From: Burkholderia sp. IMCC1007
Lineage (GTDB): Bacteria > Pseudomonadota > Gammaproteobacteria > Burkholderiales > Burkholderiaceae
NCBI RefSeq assembly: GCF_027257875.1
Contig: NZ_JAPVQY010000020.1
Location: 53,289 to 117,288, forward strand
DNA length: 64,000 nucleotides
Reading direction: 5' to 3'
Position 1 is the stretch's first letter; the number at the start of each line of letters is the position of its first letter. Made by a program: the position numbers and the translations under genes. The notes beneath the pieces are model-generated. The model searched no databases, had not been told where the DNA came from, and was given only the letters and a program-made list of their open reading frames with translations. Of the stretch, positions 16,599 through 27,100 are shown piece by piece.

Positions 16599-17183
16599 GC
16601 TGCAACGCGCTCACGACGCCGGCCACATCGCACGAAACGAGTCCGGGAGGAACCGGATTCGGCGAATCAACCGGCGGGCGAAATTTCCGCGAGCGCATCA
16701 CAAAGACCCGTATCGGTAAAAAAAACACGTTCGTCTTAAATCGAGACATAAACGAGACGACTCTCGTTCAGCCCGAATCGGGCGTGCTATAGTTACCGCC
16801 GTTTTAAAGTATCGCAACAACTCCCACCGTAATCGGCACCGAGTCCCGCCGCAGCTCCCTGCTGCAATTCGCGCAAATGTTTGCGTGCGATTGCACGTTC
16901 GGCGAGCCGCGGGGAATTCAATGGAAAGTCGCGATACGCGTAGCACAAACGGCACCATGCGGGGCGCCGCGGCATAGAGAATTAATAGTCTTGCAATGCG
17001 GATTGCCTGGCTGACATGCGCGCGATACGGGGATGCCCTTGAATACGCCGCGATCAGGCTGGTCCGCCCACTCGGGGCAGGTCCGCGCAGTTTCTTGATA
17101 TTGTTCGTCCCGCGTCCACCGAGGGCGATGTACACAACGAGAGCACGGCAGTATTGCCTGCCATTCACATAAAAAGAGGCTAC
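16599..17183 (+). other. 585-base leader/promoter region of the rml operon
   Basis: There is no gene here. The region holds an A-rich run (16719-16726), two adjacent inverted repeats (16751-16768 and 16771-16783), an extended -10 element at 16785-16793, and then a leader of nearly 390 bases before rmlB. I looked for an ops/JUMPstart element (GGCGGTAG) and for known riboswitch cores and found neither. The base composition is mixed, with AT-rich pockets near 16975-16990 and 17095-17110. Confidence 0.6.
16751..16793 (+). promoter_or_regulatory. Candidate rml operon promoter with two inverted repeats
   Basis: An extended -10 (TGCTATAGT, hexamer TATAGT 16788-16793) is directly preceded by two palindromic elements. 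One is AACGAGA-CGAC-TCTCGTT (16751-16768). The other is GCCCGA-A-TCGGGC (16771-16783), which occupies the spacer. The -35 match is poor, so an activator or repressor bound at these repeats is plausible. The first repeat could alternatively terminate the amidotransferase transcript, but it has no T-run. Confidence 0.5.
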
Positions 17184-18245
17184 ATGATATTGGTTACTGG
17201 TGGCGCCGGTTTTATCGGTGCCAACTTTGTACTGGATTGGCTGCATCAGTCGGATGAATCGGTTCTTAACGTCGACAAACTGACCTATGCGGGCAATCTG
17301 GGAACGTTAAAATCGCTGCAGGGGAATCCGAAGCACGTGTTCGCGCAGGCGGATATTTGCGACCGCGCCGCACTCGACGCACTGTTCGCCGAGCACAAGC
17401 CGCGCGCGGTGCTGCATTTCGCCGCGGAAAGCCACGTCGACCGCTCGATTCACGGCCCGGCCGATTTCGTTCAAACCAATGTCGTCGGCACCTTCACGCT
17501 GCTCGAAGCTGCGCGTCAGTACTGGAACACGCTGCCGGAAGCCGAAAAGGCCGCATTCCGGTTCCTGCACGTTTCCACCGACGAAGTATTCGGCTCGCTG
17601 TCCGCGACGGATCCGCAATTCTCGGAGACGACGCCGTACGCGCCCAACAGCCCGTACTCGGCGACGAAGGCTGGTTCCGATCATCTCGTGCGCGCCTACC
17701 ATCACACGTACGGGCTGCCCACGCTGACCACGAACTGCTCGAACAACTACGGCCCGTACCAGTTCCCCGAAAAGCTGATCCCGCTGATGATCGCGAACGC
17801 GCTCGCGGGCAAGCCGCTGCCCGTGTACGGCGACGGCCAGAACGTGCGCGACTGGCTGTACGTCGGCGACCACTGCAGCGCGATTCGCGAAGTGCTGGCC
17901 CGCGGCGTGCCGGGCGAAACGTACAACGTCGGTGGCTGGAACGAGAAGAAGAACCTCGAGGTCGTGCATACGCTGTGCGATCTGCTGGACCAGGCGCGCC
18001 CGAAGGCAGCCGGCTCGTATCGCGACCAGATCGCGTACGTCACCGACCGTCCCGGCCACGATCGCCGCTACGCGATCGACGCGCGCAAGCTCGAGCGCGA
18101 ACTCGGCTGGAAGCCCGCCGAGACGTTCGAAACCGGCCTCGCGAAGACGGTGCGCTGGTACCTGGACAACCAGGAATGGGCCGACGAAGTCGCTTCGGGC
18201 GACTACCGGAAGTGGGTCGCAACGAACTACGCACATCGCGCGTAA
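17184..18245 (+). CDS. rmlB: dTDP-glucose 4,6-dehydratase
   Basis: This 353-residue extended SDR converts dTDP-glucose to dTDP-4-keto-6-deoxyglucose, the second step to dTDP-L-rhamnose. It shows the NAD motif [14 protein letters not shown], the [11 protein letters not shown] segment, STDEVFGSL with the active-site Thr/Asp/Glu, and the [11 protein letters not shown]yr/Lys pair. AAGAGG lies before ATG 17184. It is the first gene of rmlBACD, which runs without gaps through rmlD. The rhamnose could feed this capsule, the LPS or both. Confidence 0.97.
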   Translation: MILVTGGAGFIGANFVLDWLHQSDESVLNVDKLTYAGNLGTLKSLQGNPKHVFAQADICDRAALDALFAEHKPRAVLHFAAESHVDRSIHGPADFVQTNVVGTFTLLEAARQYWNTLPEAEKAAFRFLHVSTDEVFGSLSATDPQFSETTPYAPNSPYSATKAGSDHLVRAYHHTYGLPTLTTNCSNNYGPYQFPEKLIPLMIANALAGKPLPVYGDGQNVRDWLYVGDHCSAIREVLARGVPGETYNVGGWNEKKNLEVVHTLCDLLDQARPKAAGSYRDQIAYVTDRPGHDRRYAIDARKLERELGWKPAETFETGLAKTVRWYLDNQEWADEVASGDYRKWVATNYAHRA

Positions 18246-18256
18246 GGGCAACGGAC

Positions 18257-19150
18257 ATGGCACGCAAGGGCATCATTCTCGCCGGTGGATCCGGCACCCG
18301 GCTGTATCCGATCACGCATGCAGTGTCGAAGCAGCTGCTGCCGGTGTACGACAAGCCGATGATCTACTACCCGCTGTCGACGCTGATGGTCGCGGGGATT
18401 CGCGACGTGCTCATCATCTCGACGCCGCAGGACACGCCGCGCTTCGAGTCGATGCTCGGCGACGGCAGCCAGTGGGGGATGAACATCCAGTACGCGGTGC
18501 AGCCGTCGCCTGACGGTCTCGCACAGGCGTTCGTGATCGGCCGCGACTTCGTCGGCAACGATCCGTCGGCGCTGATCCTCGGCGACAACATCTTCTACGG
18601 CCACGACCTGGCGAAGCAGCTCGAGCGTGCGGACGCGCAGGACGCGGGCGCGACGGTGTTCGCGTATCACGTGCACGATCCGGAGCGTTACGGCGTCGTC
18701 GAGTTCGACGCCGAATTCCGCGCGCTGTCGATCGAAGAGAAACCGGCAAAACCGCGTTCGCACTACGCGGTCACCGGTCTCTACTTCTACGACAACCGCG
18801 TGTGCGACATCGCGGCCGACATCAAGCCGTCGCCGCGCGGCGAGTTCGAGATCACCGACGTCAATTCGCGCTATCTTGCCGACGGCGCGCTGAACGTCGA
18901 GATCATGGGGCGCGGCTATGCATGGCTCGACACCGGCACGCACGATTCGCTGATCGAGGCGGCCAGCTTCATCGCGACGCTGCAGAAGCGGCAAGGCCTG
19001 GTCGTCGCCTGCCCGGAAGAGATCGCGTACCGCCGCAACTGGATCGACGCCGAGCAGGTGCTGAAGCTTGCACAACCGCTCGCGAAGAATGCGTACGGGC
19101 AATACCTCAAGAACATTCTCACGGATCAAGTCGCATGGCCATCCAAGTAA
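18257..19150 (+). CDS. rmlA: Glucose-1-phosphate thymidylyltransferase
   Basis: This 297-residue nucleotidyltransferase makes dTDP-glucose from glucose-1-phosphate and dTTP. It has the signature [22 protein letters not shown], the sugar-binding [20 protein letters not shown], and the [10 protein letters not shown] stretch of short-form RmlA. It starts 11 bases after rmlB and its 3' end overlaps rmlC by 16 bases in a different frame, so translation is probably coupled. Length is standard. Confidence 0.97.
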   Translation: MARKGIILAGGSGTRLYPITHAVSKQLLPVYDKPMIYYPLSTLMVAGIRDVLIISTPQDTPRFESMLGDGSQWGMNIQYAVQPSPDGLAQAFVIGRDFVGNDPSALILGDNIFYGHDLAKQLERADAQDAGATVFAYHVHDPERYGVVEFDAEFRALSIEEKPAKPRSHYAVTGLYFYDNRVCDIAADIKPSPRGEFEITDVNSRYLADGALNVEIMGRGYAWLDTGTHDSLIEAASFIATLQKRQGLVVACPEEIAYRRNWIDAEQVLKLAQPLAKNAYGQYLKNILTDQVAWPSK

Positions 19151-19686
19151 CGGCAACGGCGCTGCCCGAAGTCAAGATCATCGAGCCGAAGGTGTTCGGC
19201 GATGCGCGCGGCTACTTCTACGAGAGCTTCAACGGCCGCGAATTCGCGGAACTCGTCGAGACCGGCGTCGAGTTCGTGCAGGACAACCATTCGCGTTCGG
19301 CGAAGGGCGTGCTGCGCGGGCTGCACTACCAGATCGAACACGCGCAGGGCAAGCTCGTGCGCGTGGTCGAGGGCGAGGTGTTCGACGTCGCGGTCGACAT
19401 CCGGCGCAGCTCGCCGAATTTCGGCAAGTGGGTCGGCGTGACGCTGTCGGCGGACAATCATCGTCAATTGTGGGTACCGCCGGGCTTCGCGCACGGTTTC
19501 GTGGTGCTGTCCGAGTCCGCGCAATTCCTGTACAAGACGACCGACTACTGGTTTCCGGAACACGAACGCAGCCTGCTGTGGAACGATCCGGAGATCGGCA
19601 TTCAATGGCCGCTCGACGGCGAGCCGGTGCTGGCGGCGAAAGATGCAGCCGGCAAGCGGCTCGTCGCAGCCGAGTGCTACGAATGA
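19135..19686 (+). CDS. rmlC: dTDP-4-dehydrorhamnose 3,5-epimerase
   Basis: This 183-residue cupin epimerase catalyses the double epimerisation giving dTDP-4-keto-L-rhamnose. It has the RmlC hallmarks [20 protein letters not shown] (with the catalytic His), [18 protein letters not shown] and [20 protein letters not shown] (with the active Tyr). The start overlaps the rmlA 3' end, and the gene overlaps rmlD by four bases. Confidence 0.97.
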   Translation: MAIQVTATALPEVKIIEPKVFGDARGYFYESFNGREFAELVETGVEFVQDNHSRSAKGVLRGLHYQIEHAQGKLVRVVEGEVFDVAVDIRRSSPNFGKWVGVTLSADNHRQLWVPPGFAHGFVVLSESAQFLYKTTDYWFPEHERSLLWNDPEIGIQWPLDGEPVLAAKDAAGKRLVAAECYE

Positions 19687-20597
19687 GCGGCGCCATGCAA
19701 TTCCCCGAACAGCGGACCATCCTGCTCACCGGCATCAACGGTCAGGTCGGATTCGAGCTCGCGCGCAGCCTGCAGGGTCTCGGCAAGGTCGTCGCACTCG
19801 ATCGCAGCCGGCTCGATCTGTCAAACCTCGATCAGGTGCGCGAGATCGTGCGCGAGGTCAAACCGGATCTGATCGTCAACCCGGCCGCCTATACGGCCGT
19901 GGACCAGGCGCAGACCGAAGTCGCGCTGGCGACGCGCCTGAATGCGGAAGCGCCCGCGGTGCTCGCCGAAGAAGCGACGCGCATCGGCGCGGCGCTGATT
20001 CACTTCTCGACGGATTACGTGTTTGCGGGCACCAAGGATGGCCCGTACGTCGAGGACGATCCCGTCGATCCGCAAAACGTCTACGGCGAAACCAAGCTCG
20101 CCGGCGAACAGGCGATCGCGGCATCGGGATGCGCGCACCTGATCTTCCGCACGAGCTGGGTGTACGGCACGCGCGGCAAGAACTTCCTGCTCACCATGCT
20201 GCGCCTGGGCGCCGAGCGCGACGAGCTGAAGATCGTCGCCGACCAGATCGGCGCACCCACGTGGTCCAAGACGATCGCCGCGCTGAGCGCGAACGTCGCC
20301 GCGCAGGCCATCGGCGCCGGCACGGCCGGCCGGGACGAATGGTGGCGCACGCATTCCGGCGTCTATCACCTGTGCGCAGGCGGCTCGACTTCGTGGCACG
20401 GCTTCGCCGAAGCGATCTTCCGCCTGTCGAATCTGCCGAAGAAGCCGTCGGTGGTACCGATCCCGGCGAGCGCTTATCCAACGCCCGCGGCACGCCCGGC
20501 CAATTCCCGCATGTCGAATGCAAAACTGGCCGAGCACTTCGGCCTCGGCGCACCGGACTGGGAAACCGCGCTCGAGCTCTGCATGAAAGAGTTTTAA
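19683..20597 (+). CDS. rmlD: dTDP-4-dehydrorhamnose reductase
   Basis: This 304-residue extended SDR performs the final NADPH reduction to dTDP-L-rhamnose. It shows LLTGINGQVGFELARSL, the VNPAAYTAVDQAQTE block and STDYVFAGTKDGPYVEDD. The YGETKLAGEQ Tyr/Lys pair follows. The four-base overlap with rmlC supports ATG 19683; an in-frame ATG at 19695 is a possible alternative. It is the last gene of the operon and is followed by an intrinsic terminator. Confidence 0.96.
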   Translation: MSGAMQFPEQRTILLTGINGQVGFELARSLQGLGKVVALDRSRLDLSNLDQVREIVREVKPDLIVNPAAYTAVDQAQTEVALATRLNAEAPAVLAEEATRIGAALIHFSTDYVFAGTKDGPYVEDDPVDPQNVYGETKLAGEQAIAASGCAHLIFRTSWVYGTRGKNFLLTMLRLGAERDELKIVADQIGAPTWSKTIAALSANVAAQAIGAGTAGRDEWWRTHSGVYHLCAGGSTSWHGFAEAIFRLSNLPKKPSVVPIPASAYPTPAARPANSRMSNAKLAEHFGLGAPDWETALELCMKEF

Positions 20598-20603
20598 AGC
20601 GCG

Positions 20604-20643
20604 CCGCCAGCCGCTTCTCACAGAATTGCGGCTGGCGGTTTAT
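20604..20643 (+). terminator. Terminator after rmlBACD
   Basis: CCGCCAGCCGC (20604-20614) pairs perfectly with GCGGCTGGCGG (20628-20638) over a 13-base loop, followed by TTTATTT. It begins six bases after the rmlD stop, so the synthase gene beyond it needs its own promoter. Confidence 0.9.
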
Positions 20644-21187
20644 TTCGAATTATTACCGAATCCATATTCCGATCATTCCGGTTGCAGCGTTGCCCACCGC
20701 CCGGGAATATCCGCGCACGGCACGCCGATTCAAGCCCGCGTCACGCCGTCAAATTCAGCGTCGGCACGCCATCACGCCGTCCGCGGCAAAAAGCACCCCT
20801 TCCGGCACCACCGCCCGCTCGCCCCGTCTCAGAATATTGCTCGCGCATTCGCGCACATATCAAACACGCGTTCGACGCGCGCCAGTTGCGCGACTGGCCG
20901 GCGAAACAAGAATGAGGCAGTGACCAGAACTGTTTACATTCATGCGCCGAGCCGCCTCTGCGGCCGAAGCCGCGTTGCAGTATCGCGTCAGGCCAGCCGG
21001 CAAATTTCGCGGCGTCCTAGGGTGAAAGATAGTTTTCAAGATAAAATCGCAGGTCGCGTCCATGTCCAAAGCTGGCGGGCATGGTCAATCTCCTCTCCCA
21101 TCTGCCGTTCACCCCCCGGGCCGCCTTGCTTTTCGCATGCATTAACAGGGAAATCACGCAGTCAGCCAGTAACAACGATACAAACTC
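20644..21187 (+). other. Upstream region of the polyketide synthase gene
   Basis: This roughly 540-base stretch has no convincing gene. It includes a near-perfect 18-base palindrome GCCAGTTGCGCGACTGGC (20881-20898), a possible operator, and an AT-rich block around 21020-21050 with TAAAAT at 21042-21047 as a possible -10 box. No clear -35 accompanies it. The ribosome binding site for the synthase is weak. Confidence 0.5.
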
Positions 21188-24100
21188 ATGAGCAAATGCG
21201 TCGCTTTAGTCGGATTGGCGTTTCGATTCCCTGGAACAGATAGTCGTCACTACTGGAACGACCTGCTCAACGGCAAGGACTGCGTCACCGAAGTCGAAGC
21301 CGGCAGATGGTCCAGCGACGCTTACCTGCATCCAGCCAAGGACCATCCGGGTACCGCGTACACGTTCGCAGCAGGTTCGATCGGCGACGTCGCCGGTTTC
21401 GATGCGGACTTCTTCGGCATTTCGCCCCGCGAAGCCGCACTGATGGACCCGCAGCAACGGCTGTTGCTGGAACTGGGCTGGGAAAGCATCGAAAGCGCCG
21501 GCATCAAGCCTTCGTCGCTGCGCGGCAGCGACTGCGGCGTGTTCGTCGGCATCGCCAGCGCCGACTATTCGTATCGGATGGCAGACGACCTCGCGACAGT
21601 CGACGCGTCCATGGCGACCGGCAACACGGCCAGCATCGCGGCCAACCGCCTGTCCTACGTGTTCGATCTGCGCGGCCCGAGCCTGGCCGTCGATACCGCG
21701 TGCTCGTCGGCGATGGTGGCCTTCCACCTCGCGTGCCGCGCGATCGCCAACGGCGAGATCAGCCACGCGATCGCGGGCGGCGTCAGCCTGCACCTGCATC
21801 CGTACGGCTTCATCACGTTCTCGAAGGCATCGATGCTGTCGCCCAACGGGCGCTGCAGGGCCTTCGACGCATCCGGCGACGGCTACGTGCGCTCGGAAGG
21901 CGGCGGCCTGTTCCTGCTGAAGGACTACGACCAGGCCGTGGCCGATGGCGATCGCATCCTCGCCGTCGTGGCCGGCACCGCGGTGAACACCGACGGTCGC
22001 AAGTCGGGCCTCACCGTGCCGAGCGTGGAAGCCCAGGCCGCGCTGATGCGCCAGGTCTACGAGCAGGCCGGCATTCCGCCGAGCGCGATCGACTACCTGG
22101 AAGCCCACGGCACCGGCACGCCGGTCGGCGATCCGATCGAAACCCGCGCGATCGGGCAGGCACTCGGCCAGCGCCGCGCCGCCGATGCGCCGCTGCCGAT
22201 CGGCTCGGTCAAGAGCAACCTCGGCCACCTCGAAGCGGCCTCCGGCGTCGCCGGGCTCGTCAAGGCGATCTACAGCCTCCAGCATCGCGTGGTGCCGGGC
22301 ACGATCGGCATCAAGGAATTCAATCCGAACATCCGCTTCGACGACTGGAACATCGAAGTCCTGACCAAGCCGTATCCGCTGCGTGAAACCGGCACGCTGA
22401 CCATCGGCGTCAACTCGTTCGGTTTCGGCGGCGCCAACGCGCACGTGATCCTGCAGACGCCCGCCGAAACGGCTGATACGGCTGAAACGGCTGAACCGGC
22501 CGGCACGCCCGATACGCGCGCGGCAGCGCCAACGACGGCCGCCGTGCCGATGCTCGTCACCGGCCGCAGCAGCGCGGCGCTGCAGGCCAACGCCCGCAAG
22601 CTCGCCGACATGCTGCGCGGCCCGGACGCGCCGGCGCTGTACGACGTCGCATATGAAGCCGCGCTGCGTCGCGACTGGCACGACAAACGCGCCGTGGTGT
22701 TCGGCGCCGACGGCGAACATGTCGCGCAACTGCTCGAGCAGCTCGGCGCCGGCGATGCGGCGAACCCGTCGATCCACGAAGGCGTCGGCGTGCGCGACGC
22801 CCAAGGCCCCGTCTTCGTGTATTCCGGCAACGGCTCGCAATGGGCAGGGATGGGCGGCAAGCTGCTCGCGCATCCGGTCTTCAAGCAGACGGTCGTCGAA
22901 ATCGACCGCGTGTTCGCCGAACTCGCCGACTGGTCGCTCAACGCATTGTTCGAACGCGACGCGCAGGACGGCATCTACGAGCGCACCGAAATCGCGCAGC
23001 CCGCGCTGTTCGCGCTGCAGGTCGGCGTGACGCGCATGCTCGCCGAGCAAGGCGTGCGGCCCACCGCCGTCGTCGGACACAGCGTCGGCGAAGTCGCCGC
23101 CGCGTGGGCGTGCGGCGCGCTCTCGCTCGCCGATGCCGTCGCCGTCATCTATCACCGCAGCCAGCAGCAGGGGCTCACGAAGGGCAAGGGACGCATGGCG
23201 GCCGTCGGCATCGACGGTGTCGCCACTGCCGCGCTGCTCGACGAACTCGGCCTGCAGGATGTGCTGTGCGTGGCAGGCTACAACAGCGCCAAGGGCGCCA
23301 CGCTGGCCGGCGCACCGCACGCGCTGGAGCAGGTCGGCCAGGTGCTCGCCGAGCGCCGCGTGTTCTACAAGCAGCTCGACCTCGATTACGCGTTCCACAG
23401 CAGTGCGATGGATCCGATCGAAGCGCCGCTCAAGCAGGCGTTGGCCCATATCCGCCCGCAGCGCGCGAGCGTGCCGTTCTTCTCGACCGTGGCAGGCGCC
23501 GAGCTCGACGGCACCGCGCTCGATGCCGACTACTGGTGGCGCAACATCCGCGTGCCGGTGCGCTTCGAACAGGCGCTCGACAGTCTCGTCACGCAAGGCA
23601 GCAACGTGCTGATCGAAGTCGGCCCGGCGCCCGTGCTGCGCAACTACGTCAACGAGACGCTCAAGCAGCACGGCAAGACCGGTCAGTGCATCCCGACCGG
23701 CCGCCGCACCGACGACGCGCCCGAACGCATCGACGCAGCCGTCGTGCAGACGCTGATCAGCGGTGCACCAATCGACTGGACGCGGTTCTTCCCGACCGAC
23801 GCGGCGCGTACCAAGTTGCCTTCGTATGCGTGGCAACGCGAGCGCTACTGGCACCCGGTCACCACCGAGTCGCTGAACCAGCTCGGCCGCCGCCGCGTTC
23901 ACCCGCTGCTCGGCTACAAGATGAGCCAGCAGACCCAGCCCGCCTGGGAAAACCAGCTCGATACGCTGCTGCTGCCGTGGCTTGCCGATCACGTGGTCGG
24001 CCACGCGACCGTCTTCCCGGGCTCCGGCTTCGCGGAAATCGCGCTCGCCGCCGCGCTGCAATGGCACCCCGGCGACCACGCGGACATCGAGGAACTGGAG

Positions 24101-27100
24101 ATTCATGCACCGCTGCTGCTGTCCGCCGCGCCGAGCAAGCTCACCCGCCTGTCGCTCGATGAAGGCGATGGGCGCTTCCGGCTGCGCAGCAAGCAGGTCG
24201 GCAGCACCGATCCGTGGACCGTGCACGCCAGCGGCCGCGTGCTGTCGGGCGCGAATGCGCAGCACCTGGCCGAAACCGCGCCTGCGCTGCCCGAGCGCGA
24301 GCCCGACTTTACCGGCGCGACGCACCTCGCGCTGACACGCGCGGCCGAGCTCGACTACGGCCCGGCATTCCAGGCCGTGTCGCACGGTTGGCTCGAATCG
24401 CCGCGCAGCGTGGTGGCCGTGCTGCACGCGCCGGAGGCGCTGGCCGACAGCCTGCCCCACAGCCTGCTGCACCCTGCCCTGCTCGACTGCACGTTCCAAC
24501 TCATCATCCAGATGCTGAAGGACGATCCGTCGCTGGGACAAGGCATCGCATTCGTGCCGACCCGCATCGGCCGGCTGCGCTGGCGCGCCCGGCAAGGCAC
24601 ACCGCATCTCGTGCGTGCGCGCCTGCTGAAGCGGGCGCCGCATTCGCTCACCGCCGAATTCGCGATCTTCGACGAACACGGGCAGCAGATCGCGGCCGTC
24701 AGCGAAGCGCGCTTTCGCAGCGTGCGCCTGGCGAAGGCGCACAGCGAGCCGCTGTCGTTCCTCGACTACGCCGCCACGCCGAGCCCGCATCCGCAGAGCA
24801 AGCAACCCGCGAACACCGCGCTGCGACGCAGCGTGCTGCAGCCCGCGCTGCGCGCGACGGTCCGCTCCATCGCGACCGACGGCCTGCTCGAACGCTATGC
24901 GCAGGAAGTCGATCCGCTGCTCGAAACGTTGTGCGACCGCTATGCCGCCGAAGCGCTGCTGACGCTGTCGACCGACGGCCGGCTGGATGCCGCCACGCTC
25001 ACCGCTTGTCGCGATGCCGCACCGCACGCCGCCCCGCTGCTCGACTGGGCGCTCGGCCGCAGCGCACGCCGGGTGCCGGATTCGCAGGACTGGCAGATCG
25101 ATGTGCCGCAAGACGACGGCGCCAGCACCGGCGACATCTGGAACAGCCTGCTGCGCGAATACCCCGACTACTTCACGCTGGTTCACGCAACCGGCCGCGT
25201 CGGCCTGCATCTGCCGGCCCTGCTGAGTGGCGAAACCGCGTGGGCCAACGTCTGCCCGCGCGACGTCACGCCCGTGGAGCTCGCGCACTACGTGCTGGGC
25301 GACGAGGCGAACCAGCGGCTGTCCGACACGTTGAGCGCGCACCTCGAGAAGGCGCTGGTTGCCCGCGCGCCCGACCAGCGCGTCGGCATTGTGGAAATCG
25401 GCGCCGGCGCCTCGCGCGTGGCCGCCGACCTGTGCCGCCATCTCGATTTCGCGGTTGCCGACTTCACCTACGCGAGCTCCGAAGATGCGGCGCTCGAACA
25501 CGCGGAACGCCTGCGCGAGCACTGCCCGGAGCTGTCGGTCCAGCCGATCGACGCAAGCGCGGCAAGCCCGAGCCGCGACGCCGACCTGATCGTCTTCCAT
25601 TGCGACTTCGGCAACCTCGATGCGGCCCGGCTGGCGCTGCAATACGCCGCGAGCCGCCTCAAGCCCGGCGGCACGCTGCTGCTGTGGGGCACGCAGCCGG
25701 CCGCGTGGATGGACTTCATCTTCGGCGGCAACGCCGCGTGGTGGGCCAAGCGCGCCGACGGCACGCCGGTCTCGCCGCAACGCACGGCCGCCTATTGGCA
25801 AACCGAGCTGGCGCAGCTCGGCCTGGAATGTGACGATCCGCTCGAACTCGCGCCGGAAAGCGCGTGCGGCCCGTATCTGCTCGCGGCCGGCTTGCCCGTC
25901 GAAGCGGCCGCCGTCGCGCAGCCGCAAGCACCTCAAGGCGGCTGGCTGATTCTCGCGGATGCGCACACGGCCGGCGAGTCCGGCCCCGCACGCAAGCTCG
26001 CCGACCATCTGTCGAGCCGCCGCCGCCTGCCGGTGCGCGTCGAGACCGACGTCACGCCCGAGCATCTGGATGCGGTACTGCAGCGCGCGCAAGCCGAGCT
26101 CGGCGAAATTCGCGGCATCGTGCATCTCGCGGGCCTCGCATACGGCGCGACCCTCGCCGACGGCGACGATCCGCAACGCCTGCTGCAGGCCCAGGTGCAG
26201 CGCTGCGCGCTGGCCGCCGGGCTCGCGTCGGCGTGCGAGCGCGCGGGCCTGAAGACCACGCTGTGGCTGCTGACGGCCGGCGCCGCGCCGTTCCTGCCGA
26301 GCGCGCCGAGCAGCCGCTACGCGATGCTGAACGACGCTTCGCTGTGGCTCTACGGCCGCACGATGATCAACGAGGCCGCCGGATTCGACGTTCGCCTCGT
26401 CGACCTGCCGCAGACCGAACCGGTGCCGCTCGACGCGCTCGCGCGCGAGCTGCTGTGGCCCGACGCCGAACAGGAAGTCGCACTCGGCGCAGCGGGCGAG
26501 CGCTATGCGCCGCGCCTGCGCAAGAATGCGCGCCCGCACTCCGCGGCACCGGCGACGCCTGCTTCCGCGACCGACGCCACGACCGCGCTGCGTCTCGGCT
26601 TCGAAGTGCCCGGCCAGCTGCGCAACCTGCGCTGGGAAGCGCATACGCTGCCCGACGTGCGCGAGGACGAGCTGCAGATCCGCGTCGAAGCCACCGGCCT
26701 GAACTTCCGTGACGTGATGTACACCCTCGGCTTGCTGTCCGATGAAGCGATCGAAAACGGCTTTGCCGGACCGACGCTCGGGCTCGAGTTCTCGGGCGTC
26801 GTCGAACGCGTCGGCCGCAAGGTCACCGGATACAAGCCGGGCGACGCCGTCGTCGGCTTCGGGCCGGCCAGCTTCGGCAACCGCGTCGTCACGCAGTCGA
26901 GCGCGCTGTCGCATATCCCGCGCAGCCTGTCGTTCGAGGCCGCGGCCACCATTCCGAGCACGTTCTTCACCGTCTACTACGCGTTCCATCACCTCGCGCG
27001 GCTCGAGCCCGGCGAGCGCGTGCTGATCCACGGCGCGGCCGGCGGCGTCGGCATCGCCGCGATCCAGTTCGCACAATGGATCGGCGCGGAGATTCACGCG

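Noticed and set aside
16599..17183. JUMPstart/ops element or known riboswitch in the rml leader
   Set aside because: No GGCGGTAG core and no recognisable riboswitch block was found on either strand.
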